Assembly: GCF_004118325.1 (NCBI RefSeq) | Contig: NZ_RDFA01000011.1 | Location: forward strand, 1-43,988 | DNA from: Halorientalis pallida | GTDB lineage: Archaea > Halobacteriota > Halobacteria > Halobacteriales > Haloarculaceae | Direction: 5' to 3' | DNA: 43,988 nt | Part shown: positions 24,405-31,962 of the stretch, in pieces | How positions within the stretch are numbered: the first letter of the stretch is position 1 | Layout: each line of letters starts with the position of its first letter | Position numbers and translations under genes: made by a program | The notes under the pieces: generated by a model | What the model was told of the DNA's origin: nothing | The model's input: the letters and a program-made list of their open reading frames with translations, nothing else | The model's database searches: none

Positions 24405-24730
24405 GGCCCGAGTACCACCACGCGGAGACGGATAGCGATTGCGCCGGTCGCCGTCCTGCGAGTCACATCGTGACCGACGGAGTATCGCAGGCGGGAGGTT
24501 CGAACCGGCGCCACTTCGCTCCCGCTGGTCGCTCGTGGCAGGGTTCGAAACGCCACGGCGACTTTCGACGTTCGTGGAGGCCAGCACACGCTACGCGGTG
24601 CTCGCCGTGTTGTTCACCTCGAAAAGTAGCGGGAGGTAGATTTGAACCGCGAGGACTCACTTCGTTCGTCCTCTGGGTTCAAACTACTACGGCCTATATT
24701 CGTCGCTCACGGATTGTGAGCGACAGAGTA
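24405..24730. repeat. Non-coding region with repeated tRNA-3'-end fragments
   Basis: No gene is supported here. On the plus strand, TAGCGGGAGGTAGATTTGAAC occurs at 24627-24647 and again as the real tRNA end at 24731-24751; a third, degenerate copy GCGGGAGGTTCGAAC starts near 24490. Copies at 24470-24505 and 24702-24751 share a hairpin, CGAC-GAGTAT spacer and tRNA-end order. A 43-base inverted repeat (24641-24683) carries T-arm sequence in both arms. The pattern suggests scars of elements integrated at the tRNA, but no integrase is present. Confidence 0.6.
24702..24724. terminator. Hairpin just downstream of tRNA-iMet
   Basis: GTCGCTCAC GGATT GTGAGCGAC on the plus strand: a nine-base perfect stem with a five-base loop, starting six bases after the tRNA 3' end in tRNA direction. 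It could help terminate or process the transcript, or be part of the repeat module. It has no long T-run. Confidence 0.4.
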
Positions 24731-24805
24731 TAGCGGGAGGTAGATTTGAACTACCGATCTGCGGGTTATGAGCCCGCCGGAATCTCCTGGCTATCCCATC
24801 CCGCT
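24731..24805 (-). tRNA. Initiator tRNA-Met (CAU)
   Basis: A 75-base tRNA without encoded CCA. Acceptor AGCGGGA pairs with TCCCGCT; the first pair is A1-U72 and the anticodon stem has three consecutive G-C pairs around loop CTCATAA (GCGGG ... CCCGC), both hallmarks of initiators. The T-arm is GGTAGTTCAAATCTACC and the anticodon is CAU. No intron is present. Its 3' end is partly duplicated downstream. Confidence 0.95.
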
Positions 24806-24874
24806 ACACCTTCGTAATCCCGACCGCCAATTAAGGGTTGTGATTCCGAAGCCGTCCGTCAATTTCTCCCGTGA

Positions 24875-25333
24875 TCACTCCGCGTGAACACGCCACGTGA
24901 ACAGACTCTCGAAGGCGTAGTTGACGAACATCGCGACCCCGACCGCGATCCACTTCGAGAACAGGTACCAGACGTCACTCCCGAACAGCACCACCGAGAT
25001 CCCGGTGAAGCTCACGAGCCCGTAGAAGATACCGTACTGCATCGACGAGCCGACCGACCGCACGGCGTGGGACTTCACCAGCCGCCGGAGCAGTTTCCCC
25101 GGTTCACCGACGCCCGCGAACGTCCAGCGTTCGTTGACGGCGAACATCACGAGAATCGCCACCTCGATGCTCAGCAGGCCCGCAAGCCACGGCTCGAGGC
25201 CCACGAGTTCTTTCAGCGCTACGAGCGTGACCGTGTCTGCGATCAGCCCCACCACGCCGACGGAGACGAACTGCCCGAACCGGACACCCGACAACAGCGA
25301 ATCCAGCTGCCGGGGGAGTTCCCTGTCGCTCAT
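24875..25333 (-). CDS. GtrA-family membrane protein
   Basis: A 152-residue protein with four membrane helices (about 17-37, 44-64, 87-105 and 115-137), matching GtrA: FGQFVSVGVVGLIADTVTL at the start and YLFSKWIAVGVAMFVNYAFE SLFTWRV near the end, including the charged KW/NYxxxxxW pattern. GtrA proteins are thought to flip or help transfer polyprenyl-linked sugars. It overlaps the upstream GT2 gene by four bases; a GT2-GtrA pair is the usual arrangement for lipid-linked glucosyl transfer. The long frame upstream is an artefact of high GC. Confidence 0.88.
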   Translation of the reverse strand: MSDRELPRQLDSLLSGVRFGQFVSVGVVGLIADTVTLVALKELVGLEPWLAGLLSIEVAILVMFAVNERWTFAGVGEPGKLLRRLVKSHAVRSVGSSMQYGIFYGLVSFTGISVVLFGSDVWYLFSKWIAVGVAMFVNYAFESLFTWRVHAE

Positions 25334-26094
25334 CGTTTGTCGATCAAGGCCTCCTCGTCTGCCCGGCGGTCCGCGATGGCGGTGTGCAGCCGGCTGTCCC
25401 GGACCCGTTCGACGCGGTGCCGGGCGGTGAACAGCGCCTTGGCCATCCTGATCGAGGTCCGGATCGGTTCGACGGTCGAGCCGGGCTGATCCTCCCAGGT
25501 GATCGGGACCTCGGCGATCCGCAGGTCGAAGGCGGCGGCCATGGCGACGAGTTCGATGTCCCAGGCGAACCCCGCCTCGTAGAGGTGCTCGCGAATTCGC
25601 TCCCAGCCCGCCCGTGTCAGCGCCTTCGCGCCACACTGGTAGTCGTGCAGTTTCGCGTCGAGCAACCGACGAGCGAGCCAGACGAAGCCTTCGCCGAGCC
25701 ACCGGCGAGCGGTCGTCTGGTGATCCGACACCGTGGCCTCGGGATGGCGGCGGGACCCGACAGAGAGGTCCGCCTCGCCCGAGTGGACGGGCTCGACGAC
25801 GGCGGCCGCCGAGTCCGGCGTCGTGCTCCCGTCTGCGTCGAGGAAGGCGAGCACGTCGGTCGAGAGCGCCTCGAAGCCCGCGGTGACGGCCGCGCCCTTC
25901 CCGCGACGGTAGGGAACGACGCCGAGCGAGGCGGGGAGGGACCGTAGCTGCTCGACGGTTCCGTCGTCGGGGGCGTCGAGTTCGATGCGGATGGCTGCCG
26001 GGTCGAGTCGCTGGTCGAGAGCCTCGACGTACGCCGACAGTCGCTCCACGTCCGGGCGGTAGGCAGGGACCACGACACCCAGGGACCGACTCAT
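25330..26094 (-). CDS. Family 2 glycosyltransferase, dolichyl-phosphate sugar synthase-like
   Basis: A 254-residue cytoplasmic or membrane-associated GT2. SLGVVVPAYRPD opens the GT-A domain, GKGAAVTAGFE and FLDADGST (the DxD metal/sugar-nucleotide motif) follow, and QCGAKALTRAGWERI with FAWDIELVAMAA are typical of dolichyl-phosphate glucose/mannose synthases. It should make polyprenyl-phosphate sugars used in N-glycosylation or lipid glycosylation. ATG 26094 has GTTTTTAC on the minus strand about 27 bases upstream. It is co-transcribed with GtrA and divergent from the YYY protein, which may use the products. Confidence 0.9.
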   Translation of the reverse strand: MSRSLGVVVPAYRPDVERLSAYVEALDQRLDPAAIRIELDAPDDGTVEQLRSLPASLGVVPYRRGKGAAVTAGFEALSTDVLAFLDADGSTTPDSAAAVVEPVHSGEADLSVGSRRHPEATVSDHQTTARRWLGEGFVWLARRLLDAKLHDYQCGAKALTRAGWERIREHLYEAGFAWDIELVAMAAAFDLRIAEVPITWEDQPGSTVEPIRTSIRMAKALFTARHRVERVRDSRLHTAIADRRADEEALIDKR

Positions 26095-26117
26095 TGTCCC
26101 AGCATTCCGTGGGGCGA

Positions 26118-26125
26118 GTAAAAAC
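26118..26125 (-). promoter_or_regulatory. TATA box of the GT2-GtrA unit
   Basis: GTTTTTAC on the minus strand, about 27 bases before ATG 26094. Confidence 0.5.
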
Positions 26126-26157
26126 GGTTCGTCTCGGCACGGTGGCGAACAAGAAAA

Positions 26158-26165
26158 GGTATAGG
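26158..26165 (+). promoter_or_regulatory. TATA box of the YYY membrane protein gene
   Basis: GGTATAGG, about 27 bases before ATG 26189. The two divergent promoters lie within 50 bases. Confidence 0.5.
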
Positions 26166-26188
26166 CACGGGGGCGTCTCCCACAGGTG

Positions 26189-28636
26189 ATGGAGTTCCTG
26201 CTCGTCGCCCTGTGGTTGGGAACCTTCCTGGCCCTGCTTCTGACCGGGCTCCCGCTGGCGGACGCGCTGTTCGGTCGCCTCGCCGACCGGGGTGCCGGCG
26301 TGGCGCTCGTTTGCTCGTTCACGGTCGTCTGTCTCGTCGCCTACTGGGTCGGGCGCGTCTCGCTCGACGCCGCGCCGTTCGTCGCCGTCGCCGTCCTCCT
26401 CGCCCTCGCGGGCGGCCTCGTCGCCTGGCGCGGTATCGAACTGAATCGCCGCGTCCTGGTCGAGACGGTCGGCGTGTTCACCCTCGCCTTCCTCTTTCTC
26501 GTCGCTGTTCGGGCGGTCGACCCCGCCGTCCACCCCCCAGGCGGCGAGAAGTTCCTCGATTTCGGCCTGCTCCAGTCGCTCTTGCGAGCCGAGACGCTCC
26601 CACCGGAGGACATGTGGTTCGCCGGCGAACCGGTGCGCTACTACTACGGCGGGCACCTGCTGGCCTCGCTGCTGGCCCGGCTCACCGCGACCGAGGCTCG
26701 CTTCGCCTACAACCTCGTGCTCGCGGGCTTCTTCGCGGCGTTCGTCACCGCAGCCTACGGACTCGCCGGGTCCGTCGCCGCCAGCCGGGACAGTCCACGG
26801 TGGCTCGGCGGCGTCTTCGGTGCCTTCTTCGTCGGTATCGCGAGCAATCTGACGACCCCGCTCCGGCTGATCGTCGCCCTCGTCGACGGGTGGGCGGCGG
26901 CCCTGGGCGGGTTGGGCGGCGTCGTCGGAACGCTTCTGATACCGGTTCGGATGGCATTCGCAGTCCTCGACGGCGTGATCGGCGTGCTGGTCGGGACACT
27001 CGGCGTCGAGACGGACGGACTCGCGAGCGGGCTCGGGAAGTTCGACTACTGGGACGCCAGCCGCGTCGTCGACGGGACGATCAACGAGTTCCCGCTGTTC
27101 GCCTGGCTCAACGGCGACTTGCACGCCCACATGATGGGGCCGCCGTTCCTCCTGCTGGCCGCGACGGTGTGTTTCGCGTACTACCTGACCCCGACCGAAG
27201 CAGTGTGGCGGCGGCGCGGCCTCCTGTTCGGGGCACTCCCGCCGCTGGCCGGCCTGCTGGCGGTCGTCAACACCTGGTCGTTCCCCAGCGTCGCCGGGCT
27301 GACCGTGCTGGCGGTGTTGTTCGCGCCCGCGGAGGCACGGACGTTGTTGCCCGAACCGGTGGCGGAGAGGATCGATACCGACGACTGGCGGCTCGACGAG
27401 GGCGGGACGCTGCTGATCGCCGCCGGGTCCGGTGCCGTCGTCGTCGTTGGGGGGTTGCTCCTCTCGGCGCCGTTCTGGTTGGTCGCGGCCAGCGGGCGCG
27501 AACTCGCACTGTTCCCGCCCCGGAGCGGCCTCGGCGCGCTCGTGCTGGTCCACGGCACGTTCCTGCTCGTGTTCGTCCCCTACCTGCTCCGGCACGCGAT
27601 CCCGCGACTCCGTGACGGCTGGCGCACGGCCGCCATGCTCGCGGTCGTCGCCGTGATCGCCGTCCTGAGTCAGGCGGCTGCAGTCGTGCTCTTCCTCCCG
27701 CTGATCGGCGTCAGCTGGGCATTGCTCCGGTGGCGGGACCTGCCCGGTGGCGTCGGCGCCGGGATCGGCGAACGGTTCCGGCCGGACCGGGCGGACGCCG
27801 AGACCGCCGTGACCGCGGACGGTGGTGACGGGGATGGACACCTGCTCCCGCGCCCTGGCTTCGAGACAGTGTTGCTCGTCGCCGGTGCGGGACTCGTCTT
27901 GCTGGTCGAGTTCGTCTACGTCAAAGAGCAGGCGGGACCCGGCCGGATGAACACGGTGTTCAAGACGTACGCGCAGGTCTGGGCGATCTGGGCGGTCGCG
28001 GCCGGCGCGGCCCTCGCGCACCTGCTCTGTCAACACCGGCCCGGACTCGGACTCAGCGGTGGGCGCTGGCGACCGGCCATGCAGGTGGCTGCTGCGCTCC
28101 TGATCGCCGGCACGTCGGTGTACGGCGGCCTCGCGCTGACCGGCCACTTCGCCAGCGACTCGGCGTACGCCCAGACCGACGATCCGACGCTCGACGCGAC
28201 GGCGTTCGTCGACCGCGTCCACTCCGAGGAGGCCGCCGCGATCCGCTGGGTCGACGGCCTGGACGGACGCCCCACGATCACCACCGCACCCGGGAGTTAC
28301 ACCTGGAACGGCGAGCGCAACGGCGGTGCCAGCGCACCGTCGAGTCTGACCGGCGTGCCGACAGTCCTGGGCTGGCACCACGAGATCGGCTATCGCGGCC
28401 AGGAGGCCTACGACCGCCGGGCCGCCGACCTCCGGACGATCTACACGGGTGAACCGAACGAGAGCGCGGCCTTACTGAACGAGTACGACGTGCGGTACGT
28501 GTACGTCGGGCCGGCCGAACGGGCGACCTACGGGTCCTCGCTGGAAGGGATCACCGTCGACGAGATCGAAGGCATTCGGGTCGAAAAACAGTGGGACGCG
28601 GTGACGATCTACGAAGTCGACCAGACCAGGCTCTAG
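26189..28636 (+). CDS. DUF2298 'YYY' polytopic membrane protein
   Basis: An 815-residue protein with about 14 helices. The name-giving YYY motif is at 151-153 in RYYYGGHLLASLLARL, after EPPEDMWFAGEP-like sequence with an acidic pair. This is the Chlor_Arch_YYY / DUF2298 family, suspected GT-C-type glycosyltransferases. A second loop with NGDLHAHMMGPPF follows; a variable hydrophilic loop (about 525-550) and a long C-terminal soluble tail (about 650-815, with NGERNGGASAPSSLTGVPT and WDAVTIYEV) complete it. ATG 26189 is chosen over GTG 26186. It is divergent from GT2-GtrA, which supports a surface-glycan role, though unproven. Confidence 0.88.
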   Translation: MEFLLVALWLGTFLALLLTGLPLADALFGRLADRGAGVALVCSFTVVCLVAYWVGRVSLDAAPFVAVAVLLALAGGLVAWRGIELNRRVLVETVGVFTLAFLFLVAVRAVDPAVHPPGGEKFLDFGLLQSLLRAETLPPEDMWFAGEPVRYYYGGHLLASLLARLTATEARFAYNLVLAGFFAAFVTAAYGLAGSVAASRDSPRWLGGVFGAFFVGIASNLTTPLRLIVALVDGWAAALGGLGGVVGTLLIPVRMAFAVLDGVIGVLVGTLGVETDGLASGLGKFDYWDASRVVDGTINEFPLFAWLNGDLHAHMMGPPFLLLAATVCFAYYLTPTEAVWRRRGLLFGALPPLAGLLAVVNTWSFPSVAGLTVLAVLFAPAEARTLLPEPVAERIDTDDWRLDEGGTLLIAAGSGAVVVVGGLLLSAPFWLVAASGRELALFPPRSGLGALVLVHGTFLLVFVPYLLRHAIPRLRDGWRTAAMLAVVAVIAVLSQAAAVVLFLPLIGVSWALLRWRDLPGGVGAGIGERFRPDRADAETAVTADGGDGDGHLLPRPGFETVLLVAGAGLVLLVEFVYVKEQAGPGRMNTVFKTYAQVWAIWAVAAGAALAHLLCQHRPGLGLSGGRWRPAMQVAAALLIAGTSVYGGLALTGHFASDSAYAQTDDPTLDATAFVDRVHSEEAAAIRWVDGLDGRPTITTAPGSYTWNGERNGGASAPSSLTGVPTVLGWHHEIGYRGQEAYDRRAADLRTIYTGEPNESAALLNEYDVRYVYVGPAERATYGSSLEGITVDEIEGIRVEKQWDAVTIYEVDQTRL

Positions 28637-28887
28637 GTCGCGGACTCGACGACGGTGACGGCTTCGGCTTCGGCCGACATCGTGTCGAGGTGGTTGGGGA
28701 TGTACCGGCGATACTGGTAGTCCTCGCGTTCGTCCTCGGAGCCGACGGTACACCACAACTGGACCCGGTCGGGGCCGTGCCAGTCGCCCTGTCGCGCGAC
28801 GGCGAAACAGACGTACTCCTCGCCGTCGTACTCGATGACGGCGTTTTTCCGGATGCCGGGGTCCCCGTTGATGATGAGCTGCTTCAT
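28633..28887 (-). CDS. HAH_0734-family small protein
   Basis: An 84-residue soluble acidic protein: MKQLIINGDPGIRKNAVIEYDGEEYVCFAV, then WHGPDRVQLWCTVGSEDERED and YIPNHLD. The pattern matches a haloarchaeal family named after HAH_0734; its function is unknown. Its 3' end overlaps the YYY gene's stop by four bases on the opposite strand. ATG 28887 lies 27 bases after CTTAAC on the minus strand. Confidence 0.8.
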   Translation of the reverse strand: MKQLIINGDPGIRKNAVIEYDGEEYVCFAVARQGDWHGPDRVQLWCTVGSEDEREDYQYRRYIPNHLDTMSAEAEAVTVVESAT

Positions 28888-28911
28888 GCTCGCCGGTTGG
28901 CCCGAATCGCT

Positions 28912-28917
28912 GTTAAG
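28912..28917 (-). promoter_or_regulatory. TATA-like element of the HAH_0734-family gene
   Basis: CTTAAC on the minus strand, about 27 bases upstream of the ATG. Confidence 0.4.
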
Positions 28918-28998
28918 CGCTTCGATGCCGAGAAATCGGGCGTGGACGGCTGACCCAGGGTCCGCGAGCGGGTCTACGCGGATACCGAAACCAAACGG

Positions 28999-29006
28999 GT
29001 TTTAAC
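28999..29006 (+). promoter_or_regulatory. TATA box of the ribosomal gene cluster
   Basis: GTTTTAAC, about 40 bases before the ATG of rpl44e, predicting a leader of roughly 10-15 bases; probably drives rpl44e, rps27e and the aIF2-alpha gene together. Confidence 0.5.
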
Positions 29007-29041
29007 GGGCACTGTCTAACCACGGGACAAGGTAGATATCT

Positions 29042-29326
29042 ATGGAGATGCCACGCCGATTTAACACGTACTGCCCACACTGCAACGAACACCACGAAGT
29101 GGAGGTCGAAAAGGTCCGCTCGGGGCGTTCCTCGGGCATGAAGAAGGTCAACGACCGCCAGCGCAAGCGACGCGGAACCGGGATCGGGAACAAGGGTAAG
29201 TTCTCGAAGGTGCCCGGTGGGGACAAGCCCACCAAGAAGACCGACCTGAAGTACCGCTGCTCGGAGTGTGGCAAGGCCCACCTCCGCGAGGGATGGCGTG
29301 CCGGCCGACTCGAATTCCAGGAGTAA
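29042..29326 (+). CDS. rpl44e: Large-subunit ribosomal protein L44e
   Basis: A 94-residue basic protein, part of the archaeal/eukaryotic large ribosomal subunit. Two Cys pairs, CPHC (14-17 region) and CSEC near residue 75, form a zinc-binding site. [20 protein letters not shown] and [20 protein letters not shown] are strongly conserved. Length is normal. It starts a tight cluster: S27e begins two bases after its stop and aIF2-alpha follows directly, the usual archaeal order. Confidence 0.97.
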   Translation: MEMPRRFNTYCPHCNEHHEVEVEKVRSGRSSGMKKVNDRQRKRRGTGIGNKGKFSKVPGGDKPTKKTDLKYRCSECGKAHLREGWRAGRLEFQE

Positions 29327-29328
29327 GC

Positions 29329-29502
29329 ATGGCAGGAAACTTCTACAGCGTCGCGTGTCCGGACTGTGAGAACGAACAGATCGTCTTCGGCAAGGCCGCC
29401 ACGGAGGTCGCCTGCGCGGTGTGTGGCCACCAGCTCGCCAGCCCCACGGGCGGCGAGGCGGTCATCGAGGGCGAGATCACCGACACCGTCGAGGCGCGAT
29501 AG
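29329..29502 (+). CDS. rps27e: Small-subunit ribosomal protein S27e
   Basis: A 57-residue zinc-ribbon ribosomal protein. FYSVACPDCENEQIVFGKAA and VACAVCGHQLASPTGG hold the four zinc-binding cysteines. ATG 29329 is two bases after the L44e stop; frames upstream run through L44e and are not real. Stop at 29502 directly abuts the aIF2-alpha start at 29503. Confidence 0.97.
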   Translation: MAGNFYSVACPDCENEQIVFGKAATEVACAVCGHQLASPTGGEAVIEGEITDTVEAR

Positions 29503-30303
29503 ATGAAATACAGTGGCTGGCCCGACCCCGGCGAACTCGTCGTCGGCCGGATCGACGAGATCGAGGACTTCGGCGTGTTCGTCGACATGCTGGAGTACGA
29601 GGACAAGCGCGGGCTGTGTCACATCTCCGAGGTCGCCTCCGGCTGGATCAAGAACGTCCGCGACCACGTCAACGAGGGACAGACCGTCGTCGCCAAGGTG
29701 CTGGAAGTCGACGAGGGATCCCAGCAGGTCGACCTCTCGATCAAGGACGTCAACGATCACCAGCGCAAGGAGAAGATCCAGGAGTGGAAAAACGAGCAGA
29801 AGGCCGACAACTGGATGGAACTGGCCTTCGGCGAAGACCTGGACGACGAGACCTACGCCGCCATCGCCAACGAGTTCCTCGCGGAGTTCGGCTCGATGTA
29901 CGACGGCTTCGAGCAGGCGGCGATCCACGGCCAAGAAGCCCTCGACGACACCGACCTCGACGACGAGGAGGTCGAGCGCATCGTCGAGACCGCCCGCGAG
30001 AACGTCTCGGTGCCCTACGTCAACGTCACCGGCTACGTCGACCTCTCGGTCCCGACGGCCGCCGGCGTCGACGTAATCAAGGAGGCTCTACAGGCCGCCG
30101 AGGGCAACGGGGAGATCCCCGACGAGGTCGAACTCGAAGTCACGTACGTCGGGTCGCCGGAGTACCGCATCCGCGTCCGTGCCCCCGACTACAAGACCGC
30201 CGAGTCCCACCTCGAAGAGAGCGCCGACCGCGCTAGCGCGGTCGTCTCGGACCACGGCGGTACGGGGACGTACCACCGCGAGCGCAACACCGACGAAGAG
30301 TGA
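29503..30303 (+). CDS. Translation initiation factor 2 subunit alpha (aIF2-alpha)
   Basis: A 266-residue protein, part of the factor that brings initiator Met-tRNA to the ribosome. Residues about 8-83 are an S1 (OB) RNA-binding domain ([34 protein letters not shown]), followed by a helical domain and a C-terminal alpha/beta domain (about 185-255). The regulatory serine of eukaryotic eIF2-alpha (in the S1 loop) is replaced by archaeal sequence around ASGWIK. Start ATG directly abuts the S27e stop. Tail is acidic. Confidence 0.95.
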   Translation: MKYSGWPDPGELVVGRIDEIEDFGVFVDMLEYEDKRGLCHISEVASGWIKNVRDHVNEGQTVVAKVLEVDEGSQQVDLSIKDVNDHQRKEKIQEWKNEQKADNWMELAFGEDLDDETYAAIANEFLAEFGSMYDGFEQAAIHGQEALDDTDLDDEEVERIVETARENVSVPYVNVTGYVDLSVPTAAGVDVIKEALQAAEGNGEIPDEVELEVTYVGSPEYRIRVRAPDYKTAESHLEESADRASAVVSDHGGTGTYHRERNTDEE

Positions 30304-30331
30304 CGACTCGTCCGGCCGCGCCGCTTTCGTC

Positions 30332-30514
30332 ATGAAATCGGATATCCGCGTCTGTTCGGCCTGGGAGTCGAATCACGAGCGGCCGGTGTACACGCTGGCC
30401 GAGACCTGTCCGGAGTGTGGGGCCGACGCCGAGAACAGCGCCCCGGCCCCGTTCGATCCAACTGACAGGTACGGTGAATATCGACGCGCTATTAAGCGCC
30501 GGAACCGCCAGTAG
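30332..30514 (+). CDS. nop10: Nop10, H/ACA RNP component
   Basis: A 60-residue zinc-ribbon protein of the box H/ACA complex, which guides pseudouridine formation with Cbf5, Gar1 and L7Ae. CSAW and CPECG provide the zinc site (YTLAETCPECGA), and the C-terminal basic helix YRRAIKRRNRQ contacts Cbf5. It commonly follows aIF2-alpha in archaea, as here, 28 bases downstream. The start is ATG 30332; length matches the family. Confidence 0.95.
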   Translation: MKSDIRVCSAWESNHERPVYTLAETCPECGADAENSAPAPFDPTDRYGEYRRAIKRRNRQ

Positions 30515-30519
30515 CGGGT

Positions 30520-31278
30520 ATGGACGAGTTCGAAATCGAGACGCTCGCGGACCCGGAGCTCACGGATCCAGTACTGGTAGAGGGACTCCCTGGCGTGGGC
30601 CACGTGGGGAAACTCGCCGCCGAGCACCTGCTCGAAGAGCTGGACGGCGAGGAAGTGCGCCGGCTCTACTCTCAGCACTTCCCGCCGCAGGTCAGCATCG
30701 ACGACGGGCGCTCGGAACTGGCCAGCGCCTCCTTCCACGCGGTCGAGACCGAACAGGGCCAGGACCTGCTCGTGTTGACCGGTGACCACCAGGCACAGGA
30801 CAACCAGGGTCACTACCGCCTGACCGACCGGATCCTCGACGTGGCCGACGAATTCGGCGTCGGGCGCGTGTTCGCGCTGGGGGGCGTTCCGACGGGTGAA
30901 CTCATCGAGGAGTACGACGTCCTCGGGGCGGCGACCGACGCGGGGTTCGTCGAGGACCTCGAAGGGGCGGACGTGGAGTTCCGCGAGGACGAACCGGCCG
31001 GCGGGATCGTCGGCGTTTCGGGCCTCCTCTTGGGGCTTGGCGAGCGCCGGGACTTCGAGGCGGCCTGCCTGATGGGTGAGACCAGCGGCTACCTCGTCGA
31101 TCCCAAGAGCGCGCAGGCGGTCCTCACGGTCCTGGAGGATCTGGTCGGCTTCGAGGTGGACTTCGGCTCGCTCGAGGATCGGGCCGAGGAGATGGAGGAG
31201 GTCGTCCGGAAGATCCAGGAGATGGAGAGCAGTGCGGCGGCGGGGCCCGCCGACGAGGACCTGCGCTACATCGGGTGA
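30520..31278 (+). CDS. PAC2-family (proteasome assembly chaperone-like) protein
   Basis: A 252-residue protein. VLVEGLPGVGHVGKLAAEHLLE is the PAC2 N-terminal signature, and FALGGVPTGE, GGIVGVSGLLLGLG and GETSGYLVDPKSAQAVL follow. The C-terminus is an acidic coiled region (about 215-245, EDRAEEMEEVVRKIQEMES). It is the conserved neighbour of aIF2-alpha/Nop10 in archaea. Eukaryotic homologues help assemble the 20S proteasome; the archaeal role is inferred. It begins five bases after nop10 stops. Confidence 0.92.
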   Translation: MDEFEIETLADPELTDPVLVEGLPGVGHVGKLAAEHLLEELDGEEVRRLYSQHFPPQVSIDDGRSELASASFHAVETEQGQDLLVLTGDHQAQDNQGHYRLTDRILDVADEFGVGRVFALGGVPTGELIEEYDVLGAATDAGFVEDLEGADVEFREDEPAGGIVGVSGLLLGLGERRDFEAACLMGETSGYLVDPKSAQAVLTVLEDLVGFEVDFGSLEDRAEEMEEVVRKIQEMESSAAAGPADEDLRYIG

Positions 31279-31317
31279 GTCGCGGTCCGAGGGGTTCTTT
31301 AGCGATGGTCCCCTAAC

Positions 31318-31926
31318 GTGTTCGTGTATACCGAGGTGATCGACGGCTTGCCACAGTGGCTCATCGACGGTGCGCTGTTGGGGATCGCGCTCAGCGTCGT
31401 GGTCGCCGCTATCTTCTACGTGGGCGTTACCCGTTTTCCCGGTCGTGGCGCAGTCGACGGTCGCGAACCGAGCGGCGAATCACACCGCCGTGACGAGATT
31501 CGGAGCTACCTCGACGCCATCGGCGAACAGTACGCCGAGCGCCACTTCGTCGAAGGCCAGCACGTCGCCTTCTACCTGCCCAAACGGGACGTGGCGATCA
31601 CGTTCGACGCCCGAGCGTACTACCGCATCGAGCGCTCGGACACGTTCCCGGTTCTCGTCGAACACGAACTGCCGGGCGTCGCGCTCGGCCCGCGGCTCCC
31701 CTTCGAGACGCCCGAGATCAGTTTCGAGGAGGACGCCGGCGGCGAACTCGATCCACGGGAGGCGGCCCACGCCGTCCTCGGCCTGCCGGTCGGTGCCGGC
31801 CTCGAAGACATCAAGCGCGCCTACCGCGAGAAGGTCAAGGAGGTCCACCCGGACCACGGCGGCGACGAGGACGAATTCAAGCGCGTCCGCGAAGCCTACA
31901 CCACAGCCAAGCAACACGCCAGCTAG
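31318..31926 (+). CDS. Membrane-anchored J-domain protein
   Basis: A 202-residue protein. An N-terminal helix (about 17-38) anchors it, a middle domain of about 100 residues (HFVEGQHVAFYLPKRDVAITF) follows, and a J domain fills the C-terminus (about 142-202) with the HPD motif in VKEVHPDHGGDEDEF. J domains stimulate Hsp70 ATPase, so this would recruit DnaK to the membrane or to a target. GTG 31318 is the likely start. It lies 39 bases after the PAC2 gene. No Gly/Phe or zinc region of classical DnaJ is present. Confidence 0.85.
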   Translation: MFVYTEVIDGLPQWLIDGALLGIALSVVVAAIFYVGVTRFPGRGAVDGREPSGESHRRDEIRSYLDAIGEQYAERHFVEGQHVAFYLPKRDVAITFDARAYYRIERSDTFPVLVEHELPGVALGPRLPFETPEISFEEDAGGELDPREAAHAVLGLPVGAGLEDIKRAYREKVKEVHPDHGGDEDEFKRVREAYTTAKQHAS

Positions 31927-31962
31927 CGGCAGGCATTTACACCACAGAACCCGACGGAGAGT

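Noticed and set aside
24420..24730. CRISPR-like reading of the repeats near tRNA-iMet.
   Set aside because: Only three unequal copies with different spacings, and all derive from the tRNA end; no cas genes.
24875..28381. Very long minus-strand open frame (over 1100 codons) across the YYY gene.
   Set aside because: Only its end (GtrA) is protein-like. The rest is an Arg/Gly/Asp-rich antisense shadow typical of GC-rich haloarchaeal DNA.
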